DNA from: UBA4971 sp900019985
Lineage (GTDB): Bacteria; Bacillota; SHA-98; UBA4971
Direction: 5' to 3'
Length of the DNA stretch: 64,000 bases
Assembly (NCBI GenBank): GCA_050949175.1
Contig: JBMNFG010000007.1
Location: forward strand, 1 to 64,000
Part shown: piece by piece, positions 55,371 to 64,000 of the stretch
Numbering within the stretch: the first letter of the stretch is position 1
How the letters are laid out: the number at the start of each line of letters is the position of its first letter
The notes under the pieces: generated by a model
Told to the model about the DNA's origin: nothing
The model's database searches: none
What the model saw: the letters and a program-made list of their open reading frames with translations, nothing else
Translations under genes and position numbers: made by a program

Positions 55371-55784
55371 ATGCAAAAAGTAGAGCGACTCCGTAAGAAT
55401 GAGCAGTTTCGTAAGGTATTCCAGTCCGGAAAAGCATATGTCGGCGACATGGTTGTCGTGTATGCTCTTGAAAACGCTTTACCTTACAACAGGGTCGGCA
55501 TAACGGTTAGCAGGAAATTAGGTGGCGCCGTCGAAAGGAACCATTTAAAAAGAATCATGAGGGAAGCGTGGCGAGCGTGTCAAGGCGATTTGAGAATGGG
55601 AAAGGGCTTTGACCTGGTCCTTACGCCAAGGATGAAGGCGAAGACCGCTTCTTTCCGGGAGATTTCCAACCAATTGCACAGGCTGTTGGTGAAAGCCGAT
55701 ATCGTTGAAACAGATGGGGAAAAGTCTGACATAGCTCAGGAAGTAAGGGCTGACATGGAAAATGGCAATGAAAAGTCTGGCTGA
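55371..55784 (+). CDS. rnpA: Ribonuclease P protein component
   Basis: A 137-residue basic protein that binds the RNase P RNA for 5' maturation of tRNA. The RNR-like motif is RVGITVSRKLGGAVERNHLK with RIMREAWR following. The start chosen is ATG 55371 with AAGGTG 6 bases upstream; GTG 55362 is possible. The C-terminus is longer than usual and acidic. It overlaps yidD by 23 bases. Confidence 0.95.
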   Translation: MQKVERLRKNEQFRKVFQSGKAYVGDMVVVYALENALPYNRVGITVSRKLGGAVERNHLKRIMREAWRACQGDLRMGKGFDLVLTPRMKAKTASFREISNQLHRLLVKADIVETDGEKSDIAQEVRADMENGNEKSG

Positions 55785-56001
55785 AATCGCACAACGCATC
55801 GAGTTAGGGCTTATCGCTTTCTACAGGAGATGGATATCCTCCAGAAAACCGAGGCCTACATGCAGATTTCACCCCACGTGTTCGGCATATGCATACGAAG
55901 CTATCAGCAAGTACGGTGCATTGAAAGGTACATATATTGCCATAAGGCGCTTGGTCAAGTGCCACCCCTTCCATCCCGGAGGATGGGACCCTGTACCTTA
56001 G
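55762..56001 (+). CDS. yidD: Membrane protein insertion efficiency factor YidD
   Basis: A 79-residue protein with the family signature FYRRWISSRKPRPTCRFHPT, CSAYAYEAISKYGALKG and CHPFHPGGWDPVP, including the conserved cysteines. It acts at the membrane near the YidC/Sec exit. It overlaps rnpA and is followed by yidC, the canonical order. Confidence 0.95.
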   Translation: MAMKSLAEIAQRIELGLIAFYRRWISSRKPRPTCRFHPTCSAYAYEAISKYGALKGTYIAIRRLVKCHPFHPGGWDPVP

Positions 56002-56043
56002 AGATTAGTGTTTTGACATGGAAGCGACAGGAGGTCAGAGCTC

Positions 56044-56736
56044 TTGACTTATATTTCACAAGTAATCAATTTGCTGGTGCAATTTCTTTCAAATGTTACC
56101 GGCAGCGACGGATTAGCAATAATAGCGTTTACCGCCCTTTTGAAGCTGGTGCTCTACCCGATCACCGTCAGGCAGACCAGATCTATGGAAGAAATGAAGC
56201 TGCTTCAGCCGAAAGTGCAGGAGCTTCAGGAGAAGTACGGATCTCAAAGCGAGGAATACCAAAGGCGTGTTCTTGAACTGTACAAGAGCTACAACATCAA
56301 TCCTCTCGGTGGTTGTCTGCCTACTCTGATTCAGTTGCCCATCATCTGGGCGCTTTTTGCGGCGCTGAGGACATACGAGTTCACGCAGCCGTTTCTTTGG
56401 ATACCTGACCTTCAAAAGCCTGACTGGATCCTCGCTATCGCTGCAGGCGGGTTAACCTATGTTCAATCCGCTATGATGTCCACTGAGGCCAGCCAGAAAA
56501 TGATGACGATCTTTATGAGCGGGTTCATTCTGTATCTTGGAGGGACTCAGTTTCCGGCTGCTGTTACCTTGTACTGGGTGGTAACTATCGTATTTGATGT
56601 GGTGCAGCGTTGGCTAATCAGCCGAAGCCCGGCAATGAAGAAGCGTGTTGAAGAATTATCTTCACATTCAGAGAAAGGGAGTACACCCAGGGCCTTGCTT
56701 GATACTCCAGAGCAGGGCAGCAAGGGGGAAGACTAA
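56044..56736 (+). CDS. yidC: Membrane protein insertase YidC (Oxa1 type)
   Basis: A 230-residue insertase of the short Gram-positive type. The start is TTG 56044, behind AGGAGG. Membrane segments: GLAIIAFTALLKLVLYPITV, NPLGGCLPTLIQLPIIWALF and the last TLYWVVTIVFDVVQRWLI. The hydrophilic groove arginine lies in the first segment's end (ITVRQTRSMEEM). There is no lipoprotein signal cysteine, unlike B. subtilis SpoIIIJ. The C-terminal tail is polar. Confidence 0.95.
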   Translation: MTYISQVINLLVQFLSNVTGSDGLAIIAFTALLKLVLYPITVRQTRSMEEMKLLQPKVQELQEKYGSQSEEYQRRVLELYKSYNINPLGGCLPTLIQLPIIWALFAALRTYEFTQPFLWIPDLQKPDWILAIAAGGLTYVQSAMMSTEASQKMMTIFMSGFILYLGGTQFPAAVTLYWVVTIVFDVVQRWLISRSPAMKKRVEELSSHSEKGSTPRALLDTPEQGSKGED

Positions 56737-56738
56737 AA

Positions 56739-57395
56739 ATGGTTCGAAGCGTTGAGAAAAGCGGCAAGACTGTAGAAGAAGCGGTTCAAGATGCTTTGAA
56801 GGATTTGGGTCTGTCGCAAGATGAAGTAGACATTGAAATCCTTGAGGAGCCCTCAAGAGGGATCCTAGGACTTGTCGGTCAGAGATTGGCACGTGTTAAA
56901 GTGACCGAAAAGATGAGTTTGAAAGATGAAGTCTATAAGTTTTTTGAAAGACTGATTGACTATATGGATCTGGGGGATATTACGATTGAGTCGTCTTTTG
57001 ACGATGGTACGCTGGAGTTTAAGGTGTTCGGCGATGAGGTGGGAGTGCTCATCGGAAGGCGCGGTGCCACTCTTGATGCAGTTCAGTACCTGGTAAATCT
57101 TGTTGCCGGTAATTGTTCTAGGCGGCGCGAGGCCTCCGGAGAACCTGCAGAGGAGATTAGGATTCTGGTTGATGCCGGCGGGTATCGCAGTAGAAGGGTG
57201 GCATCTTTGAGGCGTCTGGCCAAGTCTGTGGCTGCGCGAGTCCGGAGAGACGGAGGAGCAATCCGTCTGGAGCCAATGAACCCGATGGAGCGCAGAATAG
57301 TCCATCTTGCCGTCCAAGAGTGCAGCGGTGTGGAATCCTTCAGTGAAGGTGAAGATCCGTATAGATATGTGGTTGTTGCACCAAAAGAAGCGTGA
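56739..57395 (+). CDS. khpB: RNA-binding protein Jag/KhpB
   Basis: A 218-residue protein with three domains: Jag-N (RSVEKSGKTVEEAVQDALKD at the start), KH (GVLIGRRGATLDAVQYLVN) and R3H (LEPMNPMERRIVHLAVQE). It binds RNA, in partnership with KhpA, and affects cell division and envelope functions. It starts 2 bases after yidC. A terminator follows at 57428. Confidence 0.95.
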   Translation: MVRSVEKSGKTVEEAVQDALKDLGLSQDEVDIEILEEPSRGILGLVGQRLARVKVTEKMSLKDEVYKFFERLIDYMDLGDITIESSFDDGTLEFKVFGDEVGVLIGRRGATLDAVQYLVNLVAGNCSRRREASGEPAEEIRILVDAGGYRSRRVASLRRLAKSVAARVRRDGGAIRLEPMNPMERRIVHLAVQECSGVESFSEGEDPYRYVVVAPKEA

Positions 57396-57427
57396 ACATA
57401 ACAGAGGAAAGCAGAATAGGAAGAAGC

Positions 57428-57451
57428 GCGTGTCTTTATGACACGCTTTTT
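57428..57451 (+). terminator. Terminator after jag
   Basis: GCGTGTC (57428-57434) pairs perfectly with GACACGC (57440-57446), followed by TTTTT. It separates rpmH-jag from mnmE. Confidence 0.88.
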
Positions 57452-57520
57452 CATTATATGCTACACTTTTGGTGAGGAAGACACTGATTACTCTACAAAA
57501 GCAGTGTTCCGGGAGGGGCT

Positions 57521-58915
57521 TTGCCTGTGTCAGATGCGAGAGAGACTATTGCAGCTATATCTACTCCTTTGGGAGAGGGTGCTATAGGAATTGTCAGGGT
57601 CAGCGGAAACCGGGCTTTTGACATTGCTTCTCAGATCTTCAGGGATCTTTCAGGTCAGCGCAAAAGAGATCTGAAACCATGGGGAGTCAGATACGGTTCA
57701 ATAGTGGATCCTGAGACAGGAGAACACATCGACGAGGCCCTTGCTATTGCTATGCCTGCTCCTTATAGTTTTACAAGAGAAGATGTGGTGGAATTCAGTT
57801 GCCATGGCGGGGTTTCCGTCCTCATGAAGGTCCTGGAGCTCGTAATAAGATTGGGAGCACGCCTTGCGGAACCGGGAGAGTTTACAAAAAGAGCGTTTCT
57901 GGCAGGAAGAATAGATCTCTCTCAGGCAGAGGCCGTAATAGACATTATCCGTGCAAAGACCGACTCTGCACGTAGGCTTGCGCTGGCGAACTTAAGGGGC
58001 GATCTTTCGTCCAGGGTGAACCGGATACGGGATAATGTGTTGACACTGATTGCACATATAGAAGCTTCAATCGATTTTCCTGATGAAGCTGTTGACGCAA
58101 TGGACGTAGAAGATATGGTGGAGCGAGCCGAAGAAGCGGTAGCTGCCCTTAAAGAACTGGCCGATGCCGGTATGAGCAGCCGGGTTTACCGGGACGGTGT
58201 AAGCGTGGTTTTTGTCGGGCGGCCTAACGTAGGCAAGTCAAGCCTGTTCAATGCCCTTGTAGGAAAAGCGCGTGCGATTGTCACCGATATACCGGGGACT
58301 ACCCGGGATGTCATAGACGACTGGATTTCCATTAAGGGTGTGCCGTTAAGGCTCGTGGATACCGCCGGAATGAGGGAAACCGGGAATCTCATCGAGCAGC
58401 TTGGGGTAGAAGCTGCAAACCGGCAGGCTGAAGAGGCTGACCTGGTTATAGCGGTTATTGACGGCAGCCGTCCTGTTTGCGATGAGGAGCTGGACATGTT
58501 GACGCAGGTAGCGGACAAATCCGGTGTAGTGGCGATAAACAAATGTGATCTTGAATGCTTTGTCAATGAAGAAAGCCTTATGCCCTATGCCGGGGACAAG
58601 AAGATACTGAGAATGAGTGCGAAAACAGGGGAAGGCCTGCGTGAACTGGAAGAAGCTTTGGCCGGGTTGGCTGTGGAAAGGATTACAGGGACATCTGAAA
58701 GCCCGGTCATGGCTAATCTCAGACAGCTTGAGGCTGTACAGAACGCGATGCATTCTATGAAAGAAGCTAAAGATGCTCTCGGCAGGGGTGTTTTACCTGA
58801 CCTTGTTGCCATTGATATACATGAAGCCCTCTTTTGGCTGGATCAGATTACAGGCCGGTCTGCCTCAGAGGACTTGATGGATAAGATCTTCAGCGAGTTT
58901 TGCATCGGCAAATAA
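57521..58915 (+). CDS. mnmE: tRNA modification GTPase MnmE
   Basis: A 464-residue GTPase that, with MnmG, adds carboxymethylaminomethyl to wobble uridine 34. The N-terminal folate-binding domain starts ETIAAISTPLGEGAIGIVRV. The G domain has VFVGRPNVGKSSLFNAL, the DTAGMRET loop and NKCDLE; the C-terminus ends in FSEFCIGK with the conserved cysteine. The start could be TTG 57521 or GTG 57527 (GGAGG is 4 or 10 bases upstream). Confidence 0.96.
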   Translation: MPVSDARETIAAISTPLGEGAIGIVRVSGNRAFDIASQIFRDLSGQRKRDLKPWGVRYGSIVDPETGEHIDEALAIAMPAPYSFTREDVVEFSCHGGVSVLMKVLELVIRLGARLAEPGEFTKRAFLAGRIDLSQAEAVIDIIRAKTDSARRLALANLRGDLSSRVNRIRDNVLTLIAHIEASIDFPDEAVDAMDVEDMVERAEEAVAALKELADAGMSSRVYRDGVSVVFVGRPNVGKSSLFNALVGKARAIVTDIPGTTRDVIDDWISIKGVPLRLVDTAGMRETGNLIEQLGVEAANRQAEEADLVIAVIDGSRPVCDEELDMLTQVADKSGVVAINKCDLECFVNEESLMPYAGDKKILRMSAKTGEGLRELEEALAGLAVERITGTSESPVMANLRQLEAVQNAMHSMKEAKDALGRGVLPDLVAIDIHEALFWLDQITGRSASEDLMDKIFSEFCIGK

Positions 58916-58948
58916 GCGATTGCCCGGACTTTTTGTAAGGAGGTGTCA

Positions 58949-60853
58949 GTGGGAGTGCATGATTTTGATGTAATCGTTGTCGGAGGAGGCCATGCAGGCT
59001 GTGAGGCTGCTCTGGCTGCTGCAAGAATGGGAACAACCGTTCTCCTGCTGACTTTGGGATGGGAGTCAATTGCAGACATGCCGTGCAACCCGTCTTTGGG
59101 CGGTCCAGGAAAGGCCCAGCTTATCAGGGAGATCGATGCATTAGGCGGGGAAATGGCAAGGAATATTGACGAAACCTATCTGCAGATTAGGCTTCTGAAC
59201 ACAAGAAAAGGCCCTGCGGTGCACTCATTACGTGCTCAAGCAGATAAAGACGCCTATCAGGCTCGAATGAGGGAAGTTCTGAGAAAAGAGAAGAATCTGC
59301 AAGTAGAACTCGGACATGTGGAAGAGGTCCTTACTGACTCAGAAGGCCGGGTCAGAGGCGTTTTAACTAAAGAAGGCAATAAGTATCTGGCACCTTGTGT
59401 GATCCTGGCCACAGGGACATATCTCGGAGGCACGATCTATATAGGAGATGTAAGCTACCCTTCGGGGCCTTATGGACAACCTGCATCTACCGGGCTGACT
59501 GAGATCCTGAGGGGTTTCGGACTTGAGCTTGCAAGGTTCAAGACAGGGACTTCTCCCAGGATAGCCAAAGAGTCTATTGACTTTGGCAAGGCTGAAGAAC
59601 AGCCCGGCCATGTCCTCCCTTATGGGTTTTCTTTCGAAACCCGTGGTACAAGGGAGGATCAGATGCCGTGCTATTTAACTTACACTACACCCAAAACGCA
59701 CGAGATTATCAGGGCGAATCTGTCCAGAGCGCCGCTGTACACAGGGGTTATCACAGGGCCCGGGCCCAGGTACTGCCCTTCTATTGAGACAAAGATCATG
59801 GAGTTTCCTGACAGGGAAAGGCACCAGATCTTTCTTGAGCCTGAAACAAGGTACGGGGAGGTCATTTACCTTGGAGGCCTGTCCACGAGCTTGCCGGAGG
59901 ACGTGCAGAAAGAGATAGTCCACAGTGTTCCCGCTTTGGAAAATGCGGAAATCGTGCGTCCGGGATATGCAATAGAGTACGACTGCCTGATCCCGACTGA
60001 GATATTTCCATGGCTCGAAGTAAAGAAAGTGCCGGGCTTGTTTGCTGCCGGACAGATCAATGGGACATCTGGCTATGAAGAGGCTGCGAGTCAAGGGCTT
60101 ATCGCAGGGATCAATGCAGTCTTGAAGCTTCGAGGACAGGAGCCTTTCGTGTTAGGACGTTCCGAAGCATACATTGGGGTGCTCATAGATGATCTAGTCA
60201 CAAAGGGAACTAGAGAGCCCTATCGCATGATGACCTCCCGCGTGGAGTACCGCCTTACTCTCAGGCAGGATAATGCGGATTTGCGCCTGACAGACAAGGG
60301 ATTTGCTTTGGGTGTGGTTTCCGAAGAACGGTACGAGATGTTCAGGAGGAAGCGCGATCAGATCCAAGCCGAGCTCAAAAGGCTCAAATCCACAATCGTT
60401 CCCGGGGATACTGCAACAACAAGACTTTTGAAAGAGATAGGGACTACACCTGTTCAATCTCGGACTTCTCTGGCGGACTTGTTGGAGCGGCCGAACGTCA
60501 GCTATCAGTCTTTGGCTGTGCTTGACAAAGACAGGGTTGAGCTGCCTGAAGACGTGGTTTTCGCAGTGGAAATAGAGCTGAAGTACGCAGGCTACATCAG
60601 AAAACAGATGAGGCAAATAGAACGGACTCAACGTCTGGAAAACATGAAGATACCGAGAGACACCGATTATTCGTTGGTTCACGGCATTTCACGGGAAGCC
60701 AGAGAGAAGCTGACTGCTGTAGCCCCCGGCTCAATCGGACAAGCGGCGAGGATATCAGGTGTAAATCCTGCAGATATCGTGGCACTAATCGCTTACTTAG
60801 AGGCAGGAGGCCACAAGCAAAGGCAAAGCAGGGGTGTCCGAGATGGAGTTTAG
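58949..60853 (+). CDS. mnmG: tRNA uridine 5-carboxymethylaminomethyl modification enzyme MnmG
   Basis: A 634-residue FAD enzyme, partner of MnmE. The FAD-binding motif is VIVVGGGHAGCEAALAAARM, and the family signatures MPCNPSLGGPGKAQLIREID, GPRYCPSIETKIMEF and GTSGYEEAASQGLIAGINA are present. GTG 58949 lies 5 bases after AAGGAGG; GTG 58955 is also possible. rsmG overlaps its last 11 bases. Confidence 0.96.
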   Translation: MGVHDFDVIVVGGGHAGCEAALAAARMGTTVLLLTLGWESIADMPCNPSLGGPGKAQLIREIDALGGEMARNIDETYLQIRLLNTRKGPAVHSLRAQADKDAYQARMREVLRKEKNLQVELGHVEEVLTDSEGRVRGVLTKEGNKYLAPCVILATGTYLGGTIYIGDVSYPSGPYGQPASTGLTEILRGFGLELARFKTGTSPRIAKESIDFGKAEEQPGHVLPYGFSFETRGTREDQMPCYLTYTTPKTHEIIRANLSRAPLYTGVITGPGPRYCPSIETKIMEFPDRERHQIFLEPETRYGEVIYLGGLSTSLPEDVQKEIVHSVPALENAEIVRPGYAIEYDCLIPTEIFPWLEVKKVPGLFAAGQINGTSGYEEAASQGLIAGINAVLKLRGQEPFVLGRSEAYIGVLIDDLVTKGTREPYRMMTSRVEYRLTLRQDNADLRLTDKGFALGVVSEERYEMFRRKRDQIQAELKRLKSTIVPGDTATTRLLKEIGTTPVQSRTSLADLLERPNVSYQSLAVLDKDRVELPEDVVFAVEIELKYAGYIRKQMRQIERTQRLENMKIPRDTDYSLVHGISREAREKLTAVAPGSIGQAARISGVNPADIVALIAYLEAGGHKQRQSRGVRDGV

Positions 60854-61562
60854 GGAGGTGCTTGTTGCCGGCGGGAAAGCTCTGGGTATTGATATACGCC
60901 GGGATATGCTGGACCTGTTCGACCTTCATTACCAGGCTCTTGTCGAGTTCGGTATGGAGACGAATCTAACGTCCATAGAAGGCAGAGAAGAAGTTGCCGT
61001 AAAGCACTTCCTAGATTCCCTCGTCTGTTCTAAGGCCATCGAGATTGAGGATGACTGGCGCGTAGTAGACGTAGGAACCGGTGCAGGTTTTCCGGGAATA
61101 CCTCTCAAAGTCCAAAAGCCATCTCTGGTCCTTACATTACTGGAAGCTTCGCGGAAGCGCGTAGAGTTTCTTCAGGTTCTCGCATCTCGCCTCGAACTCA
61201 CTGATACAGAGGTAATATGGGGTAGAGCTGAGGATATAGCTCGTAACGAGAGGCACAGAGAAACCCATGACCTTGTAGTTGCGCGAGGGGTTGCAGAGAT
61301 GGCTGTCTTGGCTGAGCTGTGTTTGCCCTTTGTTAAGGTTGGCGGTGTGTTTGCTGCGCTGAAAGGACCCAGAGTCAAAGATGAACTTCCACGAGGTATG
61401 AAAGCCATAGAAACAATGGGAGGGTACATGGAGAGGATCGAGGACATTGCGCTGCCCTGGAATTACGGGCAAAGGTCCATAGTGATAATTCGAAAGAAGA
61501 CATCCACACCTGAGAAATACCCCAGAAGGCCCGGCATCCCGGCTAAGCGGCCCATCGTCTGA
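60843..61562 (+). CDS. rsmG: 16S rRNA (guanine(527)-N7)-methyltransferase RsmG
   Basis: A 239-residue SAM-dependent methyltransferase (GidB). The SAM-binding motif is WRVVDVGTGAGFPGIPLKV, after NLTSIEGREEVAVKHFLDSL. It methylates G527 in 16S rRNA; loss gives low-level streptomycin resistance in other bacteria. ATG 60843 has GGGGTG 6 bases before it and overlaps mnmG. The 197 bases after the gene hold no clear terminator. Confidence 0.95.
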   Translation: MEFREVLVAGGKALGIDIRRDMLDLFDLHYQALVEFGMETNLTSIEGREEVAVKHFLDSLVCSKAIEIEDDWRVVDVGTGAGFPGIPLKVQKPSLVLTLLEASRKRVEFLQVLASRLELTDTEVIWGRAEDIARNERHRETHDLVVARGVAEMAVLAELCLPFVKVGGVFAALKGPRVKDELPRGMKAIETMGGYMERIEDIALPWNYGQRSIVIIRKKTSTPEKYPRRPGIPAKRPIV

Positions 61563-61759
61563 AAGTAGGATTTTTGGGCGGCATATGACAAGATCTAAAG
61601 AAAGCGGAGACTAACCATACCGATTTGAGCAGGAGAAGAAGAGAGACGATCACCTGCAAACAGGGGTTTAGTCAAAAGGAGGCACGCAAAAGGTAGGGGA
61701 GGAACTCAGTTCTCTACGACGAAATAGTATCTACGGCATTTCTAAGGAGAGGACTTTTC

Positions 61760-62674
61760 ATGAGAGAGGAACTGTCGCGTCTTATCGGCTTTCGCGGAAG
61801 GGATAAGGCTGCGGCAAAGGATCGAATTACACACATCCCCATTGAACAGATCAAACCAAACCCCTACCAGCCTCGGGAGACTTTTGATGAACAGAGCCTT
61901 GAAGAGTTGAGTGCCTCCATCAAAGAACACGGAGTGCTTCAGCCTTTGATCGTCAGGTTAAGCGATGGCGGGTATGAGTTGGTTGTTGGTGAAAGACGCC
62001 TCAGGGCCTGCAGAATGGCTGGGCTTGCAACTGTCCCTGTACTGATAAGAGACCTTACTCCCAGTGAATCAGCAGAGCTTTCGTTAATCGAAAACTTGCA
62101 GCGTAAAGATTTGACAGTACTTGAGGAGATCATCGGATACGAAAGGCTGATTAAGGAGTTCGGTCTGACACAGCAAGAGCTGGCCAAACGTGTAGGTAAG
62201 AGCCAGTCGACCATTGCGAATAAGCTCAGGCTCTTGAAGTTGCCTGCGCCTGTTCTAAACGCTTTGGGCGAGAAGAAAATCACTGAACGACATGCCAGAG
62301 CCTTGTTAAAGCTGGAATCTGAACGTGAGCAGCTAGCAGTGTTAGATAAGATATGCAAGAAGGGACTTACTGTTGAGCAAACAGAGGCATTGGTAGAAGT
62401 CAGGCTCAAACAGATCCGCAAAAGACAGCTGAAGAGAAAGGTGCGGGGCGAAGAGAATGGTTCTGTTCGTGCAATCAAGGACATACGGCTGTTCCTTAAT
62501 GCCATAAAGGATGTTGTGGGGCAGATGAAAGCTACCGGGGTTAAGGTTGTTACTGAAGAGGTCCGTGATGACGATGTACTGGAACTCAGGATCCGCATAA
62601 GCAAGCCATGGAATGGTTCAAAGGAAGAATCGCCTAAGACACGCGCAGGCCTAATGCCGGCAAATCCTAGTTGA
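61760..62674 (+). CDS. noc: Nucleoid occlusion protein Noc (ParB family)
   Basis: A 304-residue ParB-like CTPase. The ParB box is KPNPYQPRETFDEQSLEELS, and GERRLRACRMAGL and ENLQRKDLTVLEEIIGYERL follow, then a helix-turn-helix (LTQQELAKRVGKSQSTIANK). The position between rsmG and soj and the N-terminal basic amphipathic stretch (LSRLIGFRGRDK), like the membrane-binding helix of Noc, separate it from ParB. Noc stops the divisome from forming over the nucleoid. AAGGAGAGG precedes ATG 61760. Confidence 0.92.
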   Translation: MREELSRLIGFRGRDKAAAKDRITHIPIEQIKPNPYQPRETFDEQSLEELSASIKEHGVLQPLIVRLSDGGYELVVGERRLRACRMAGLATVPVLIRDLTPSESAELSLIENLQRKDLTVLEEIIGYERLIKEFGLTQQELAKRVGKSQSTIANKLRLLKLPAPVLNALGEKKITERHARALLKLESEREQLAVLDKICKKGLTVEQTEALVEVRLKQIRKRQLKRKVRGEENGSVRAIKDIRLFLNAIKDVVGQMKATGVKVVTEEVRDDDVLELRIRISKPWNGSKEESPKTRAGLMPANPS

Positions 62675-62704
62675 GTAAGAATAGTCTCTCAGGAGCGGGT
62701 GGTA

Positions 62705-63466
62705 ATGGGAAGAGTAATAGCTGTTGTCAACCAAAAAGGTGGAGTAGGAAAGAGCACTACCGCAGTAAATCTCAGTGCATGTATGGCAGATGAAGGCACG
62801 GACGTTCTTCTTGTGGATATCGATCCTCAAGGTAACGCAAGCAGCGGGGTTGGGGTCGATAAGGTTAACGCTGGAAAGTGCATTTACGACGCTCTGATAA
62901 ATGATGAACCTATCGAAAACCTTGTGCTTAATACGCCCATTAAACATCTGCAGGTGGTGCCGGCCACCATTCAGTTGGCAGGCGCGGAGATCGAGTTAGT
63001 CTCCACTATGTCGAGGGAAATGAGATTAAGAAAAGCCCTGGAGCAAATACGTGACGACTATGGATACATATTTATCGACTGCCCTCCCTCGCTGGGTTTG
63101 TTGACTTTGAACGCACTGACTGCTGCAGACTCTGTCATCGTGCCGATCCAATGCGAATACTATGCCCTTGAAGGACTTAGTCAGTTGCTTAGCACAATTC
63201 AGTTAGTAAGGAGGCACCTGAATCCAGGCCTAGAGCTGGAGGGAGTAGTCCTTACTATGTATGATTCACGGACGAATCTCTCCCAGCAGGTGGCTGAAGA
63301 GGTAAAGAAATTTTTCTCTGACAAAGTATACGAAACTGTTATACCTAGAAATATCAGATTAAGCGAGGCGCCAAGTCACGGAATTCCTATTATTATGTAT
63401 GACGCAAGGTCTAAAGGCGCTGAGGCATATAGACAATTAGCAAAGGAAGTGATGGCCGGTGGCTAA
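62705..63466 (+). CDS. soj: Chromosome partitioning ATPase Soj (ParA)
   Basis: A 253-residue ParA/MinD ATPase from ATG 62705. The deviant Walker A is VVNQKGGVGKSTTAVNLS; Walker A' and B are VLLVDIDPQGNASSGVG and FIDCPPSLGLLTLNA. It moves ParB-parS complexes along the nucleoid and regulates DnaA in B. subtilis. It overlaps the parB start by 8 bases. Confidence 0.96.
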   Translation: MGRVIAVVNQKGGVGKSTTAVNLSACMADEGTDVLLVDIDPQGNASSGVGVDKVNAGKCIYDALINDEPIENLVLNTPIKHLQVVPATIQLAGAEIELVSTMSREMRLRKALEQIRDDYGYIFIDCPPSLGLLTLNALTAADSVIVPIQCEYYALEGLSQLLSTIQLVRRHLNPGLELEGVVLTMYDSRTNLSQQVAEEVKKFFSDKVYETVIPRNIRLSEAPSHGIPIIMYDARSKGAEAYRQLAKEVMAGG

Positions 63467-64000
63467 GAGGGGGCTAGGGAGAGGGCTTAGGGCGCTTATA
63501 CCGGATATTGAGACAGTTGCAGGTCACGAGGTAAGGGAATTGCCTGTTGATGTGATTCTGCCCAACCCCTTTCAGCCGAGGAAACAATTTGACGAATCAA
63601 AATTGGCGGAGCTTGCCGATTCTATTAAGCAGCACGGCATAGTGCAGCCTCTTGTCGTGCGACAGAAAGGCGACTCCTATGAATTGGTGGTGGGGCAGCG
63701 CAGGCTTGAAGCTGCTCGCATGATTGGCCTTGAGAAAGTGCCCGTTATCGTAAAGTCTCTTAAGGATATTGAGATGGTTCAGGTTGCGCTAATCGAGAAC
63801 CTTCAAAGAGAAGAACTCAATCCAATAGAAGAGGCGGAAGCATATAAGAGACTCGTTGAAGAGTTTGGCATGACCCAGGAAGAGCTGGCGAAAGTTCTTG
63901 GGAGAAGCAGGCCAACCATTACAAATACCTTGCGGCTTCTGAGCCTTTCTCTTGAAGTACAAGCGATTGTTTCACGTGGAACAATTTCCATGGGACATGC
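63459..64000 (+). CDS. parB: Chromosome partitioning protein ParB (Spo0J), partial
   Basis: The GTG at 63459 opens a frame that runs past the window end (180 codons seen). It begins AKRGLGRGLRALIPDIE, the typical ParB N-terminus, followed by LPNPFQPRKQFDESKLAELA, VVGQRRLEAARMIGLEKVPV, ENLQREELNPIEEAEAYKRL and a helix-turn-helix MTQEELAKVLGRSRPTITNT. It is a CTP-dependent clamp that loads at parS. A parS site lies inside this gene. Confidence 0.95.
   Translation, partial: MAKRGLGRGLRALIPDIETVAGHEVRELPVDVILPNPFQPRKQFDESKLAELADSIKQHGIVQPLVVRQKGDSYELVVGQRRLEAARMIGLEKVPVIVKSLKDIEMVQVALIENLQREELNPIEEAEAYKRLVEEFGMTQEELAKVLGRSRPTITNTLRLLSLSLEVQAIVSRGTISMGH
63968..63983. promoter_or_regulatory. parS centromere site
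   Basis: TGTTTCACGTGGAACA is the exact reverse complement of the B. subtilis parS TGTTCCACGTGAAACA. It lies within parB, as one of the main parS sites does in B. subtilis. Confidence 0.95.

Overview
The window is the replication-origin region of a spore-forming Bacillota (Firmicutes) chromosome of moderate G+C. The placement rests on the gene order dnaA-dnaN-yaaA-recF-gyrB-gyrA on one side of the origin and rpmH-rnpA-yidD-yidC-jag-mnmE-mnmG-rsmG-noc-soj-spo0J on the other, strong AGGAGG-type ribosome binding sites, and sporulation genes (a Gin/CsfB-like anti-sigma factor, cotJABC, a DarA/RicT/AbrB neighbourhood, Noc). No species is claimed.

Layout. 0-2 kb: a GntR (YtrA-type) regulator and an ABC exporter whose ATPase and permease both carry frameshifts, plus the start of one more gene. 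2-6 kb: a 53-bp palindromic tandem array, an IS1202/ISNCY-type element and an ISLre2-type element with a clear 9-bp target duplication, next to tRNA-Lys. 6-8.3 kb: an Abi_2/HEPN gene with a hairpin leader, a DUF3006 protein and a secreted ComEC-like metallo-beta-lactamase-fold lipoprotein. 8.5-10.3 kb: an ABC exporter pair. 10.3-21.1 kb: the conserved block tatD-metG-abrB-rsmI-ricT-holB-darA-(R3H/AAA ATPase)-yaaO-like decarboxylase-csfB, with a decayed partial copy of the ATPase gene. 21.5-23.7 kb: cotJABC, an RNase H-like protein and a hotdog thioesterase. 23.7-24.5 kb: an array of about sixteen 19-bp palindromes with a 33/51-bp rhythm, the most unusual structure in the window. 24.5-33.2 kb: a TtcA-like enzyme, tryptophanase, an IS110-type element, two nitrilase-superfamily genes and ruvCAB. 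33.3-40 kb: a 2-hydroxyacid dehydrogenase and a complete rRNA operon (16S, tRNA-Ile, tRNA-Ala, 23S, 5S, minus strand). 40-44 kb: a membrane-anchored zinc protease, a DUF4363-like protein, rtcB and archease. 44-55 kb: gyrA, gyrB, dciA-like, recF, yaaA, dnaN, dnaA and a histidine-kinase-like ATPase with a winged helix. 55-64 kb: the rpmH-to-spo0J operon region on the plus strand, with a canonical parS site inside parB.

The origin is bipartite: DnaA boxes lie upstream of the dnaA gene pair (about 54.63-54.90 kb) and between dnaA and dnaN (about 52.09-52.20 kb). The second cluster holds a DnaA box, GC-rich spacer and TAG-trio block that match the bacterial basal unwinding system. Apart from the inserted accessory genes, transcription on both sides runs away from the origin. 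Three genes (two ABC genes, one nitrilase) are broken by apparent single-base insertions, which may be real decay or assembly error.
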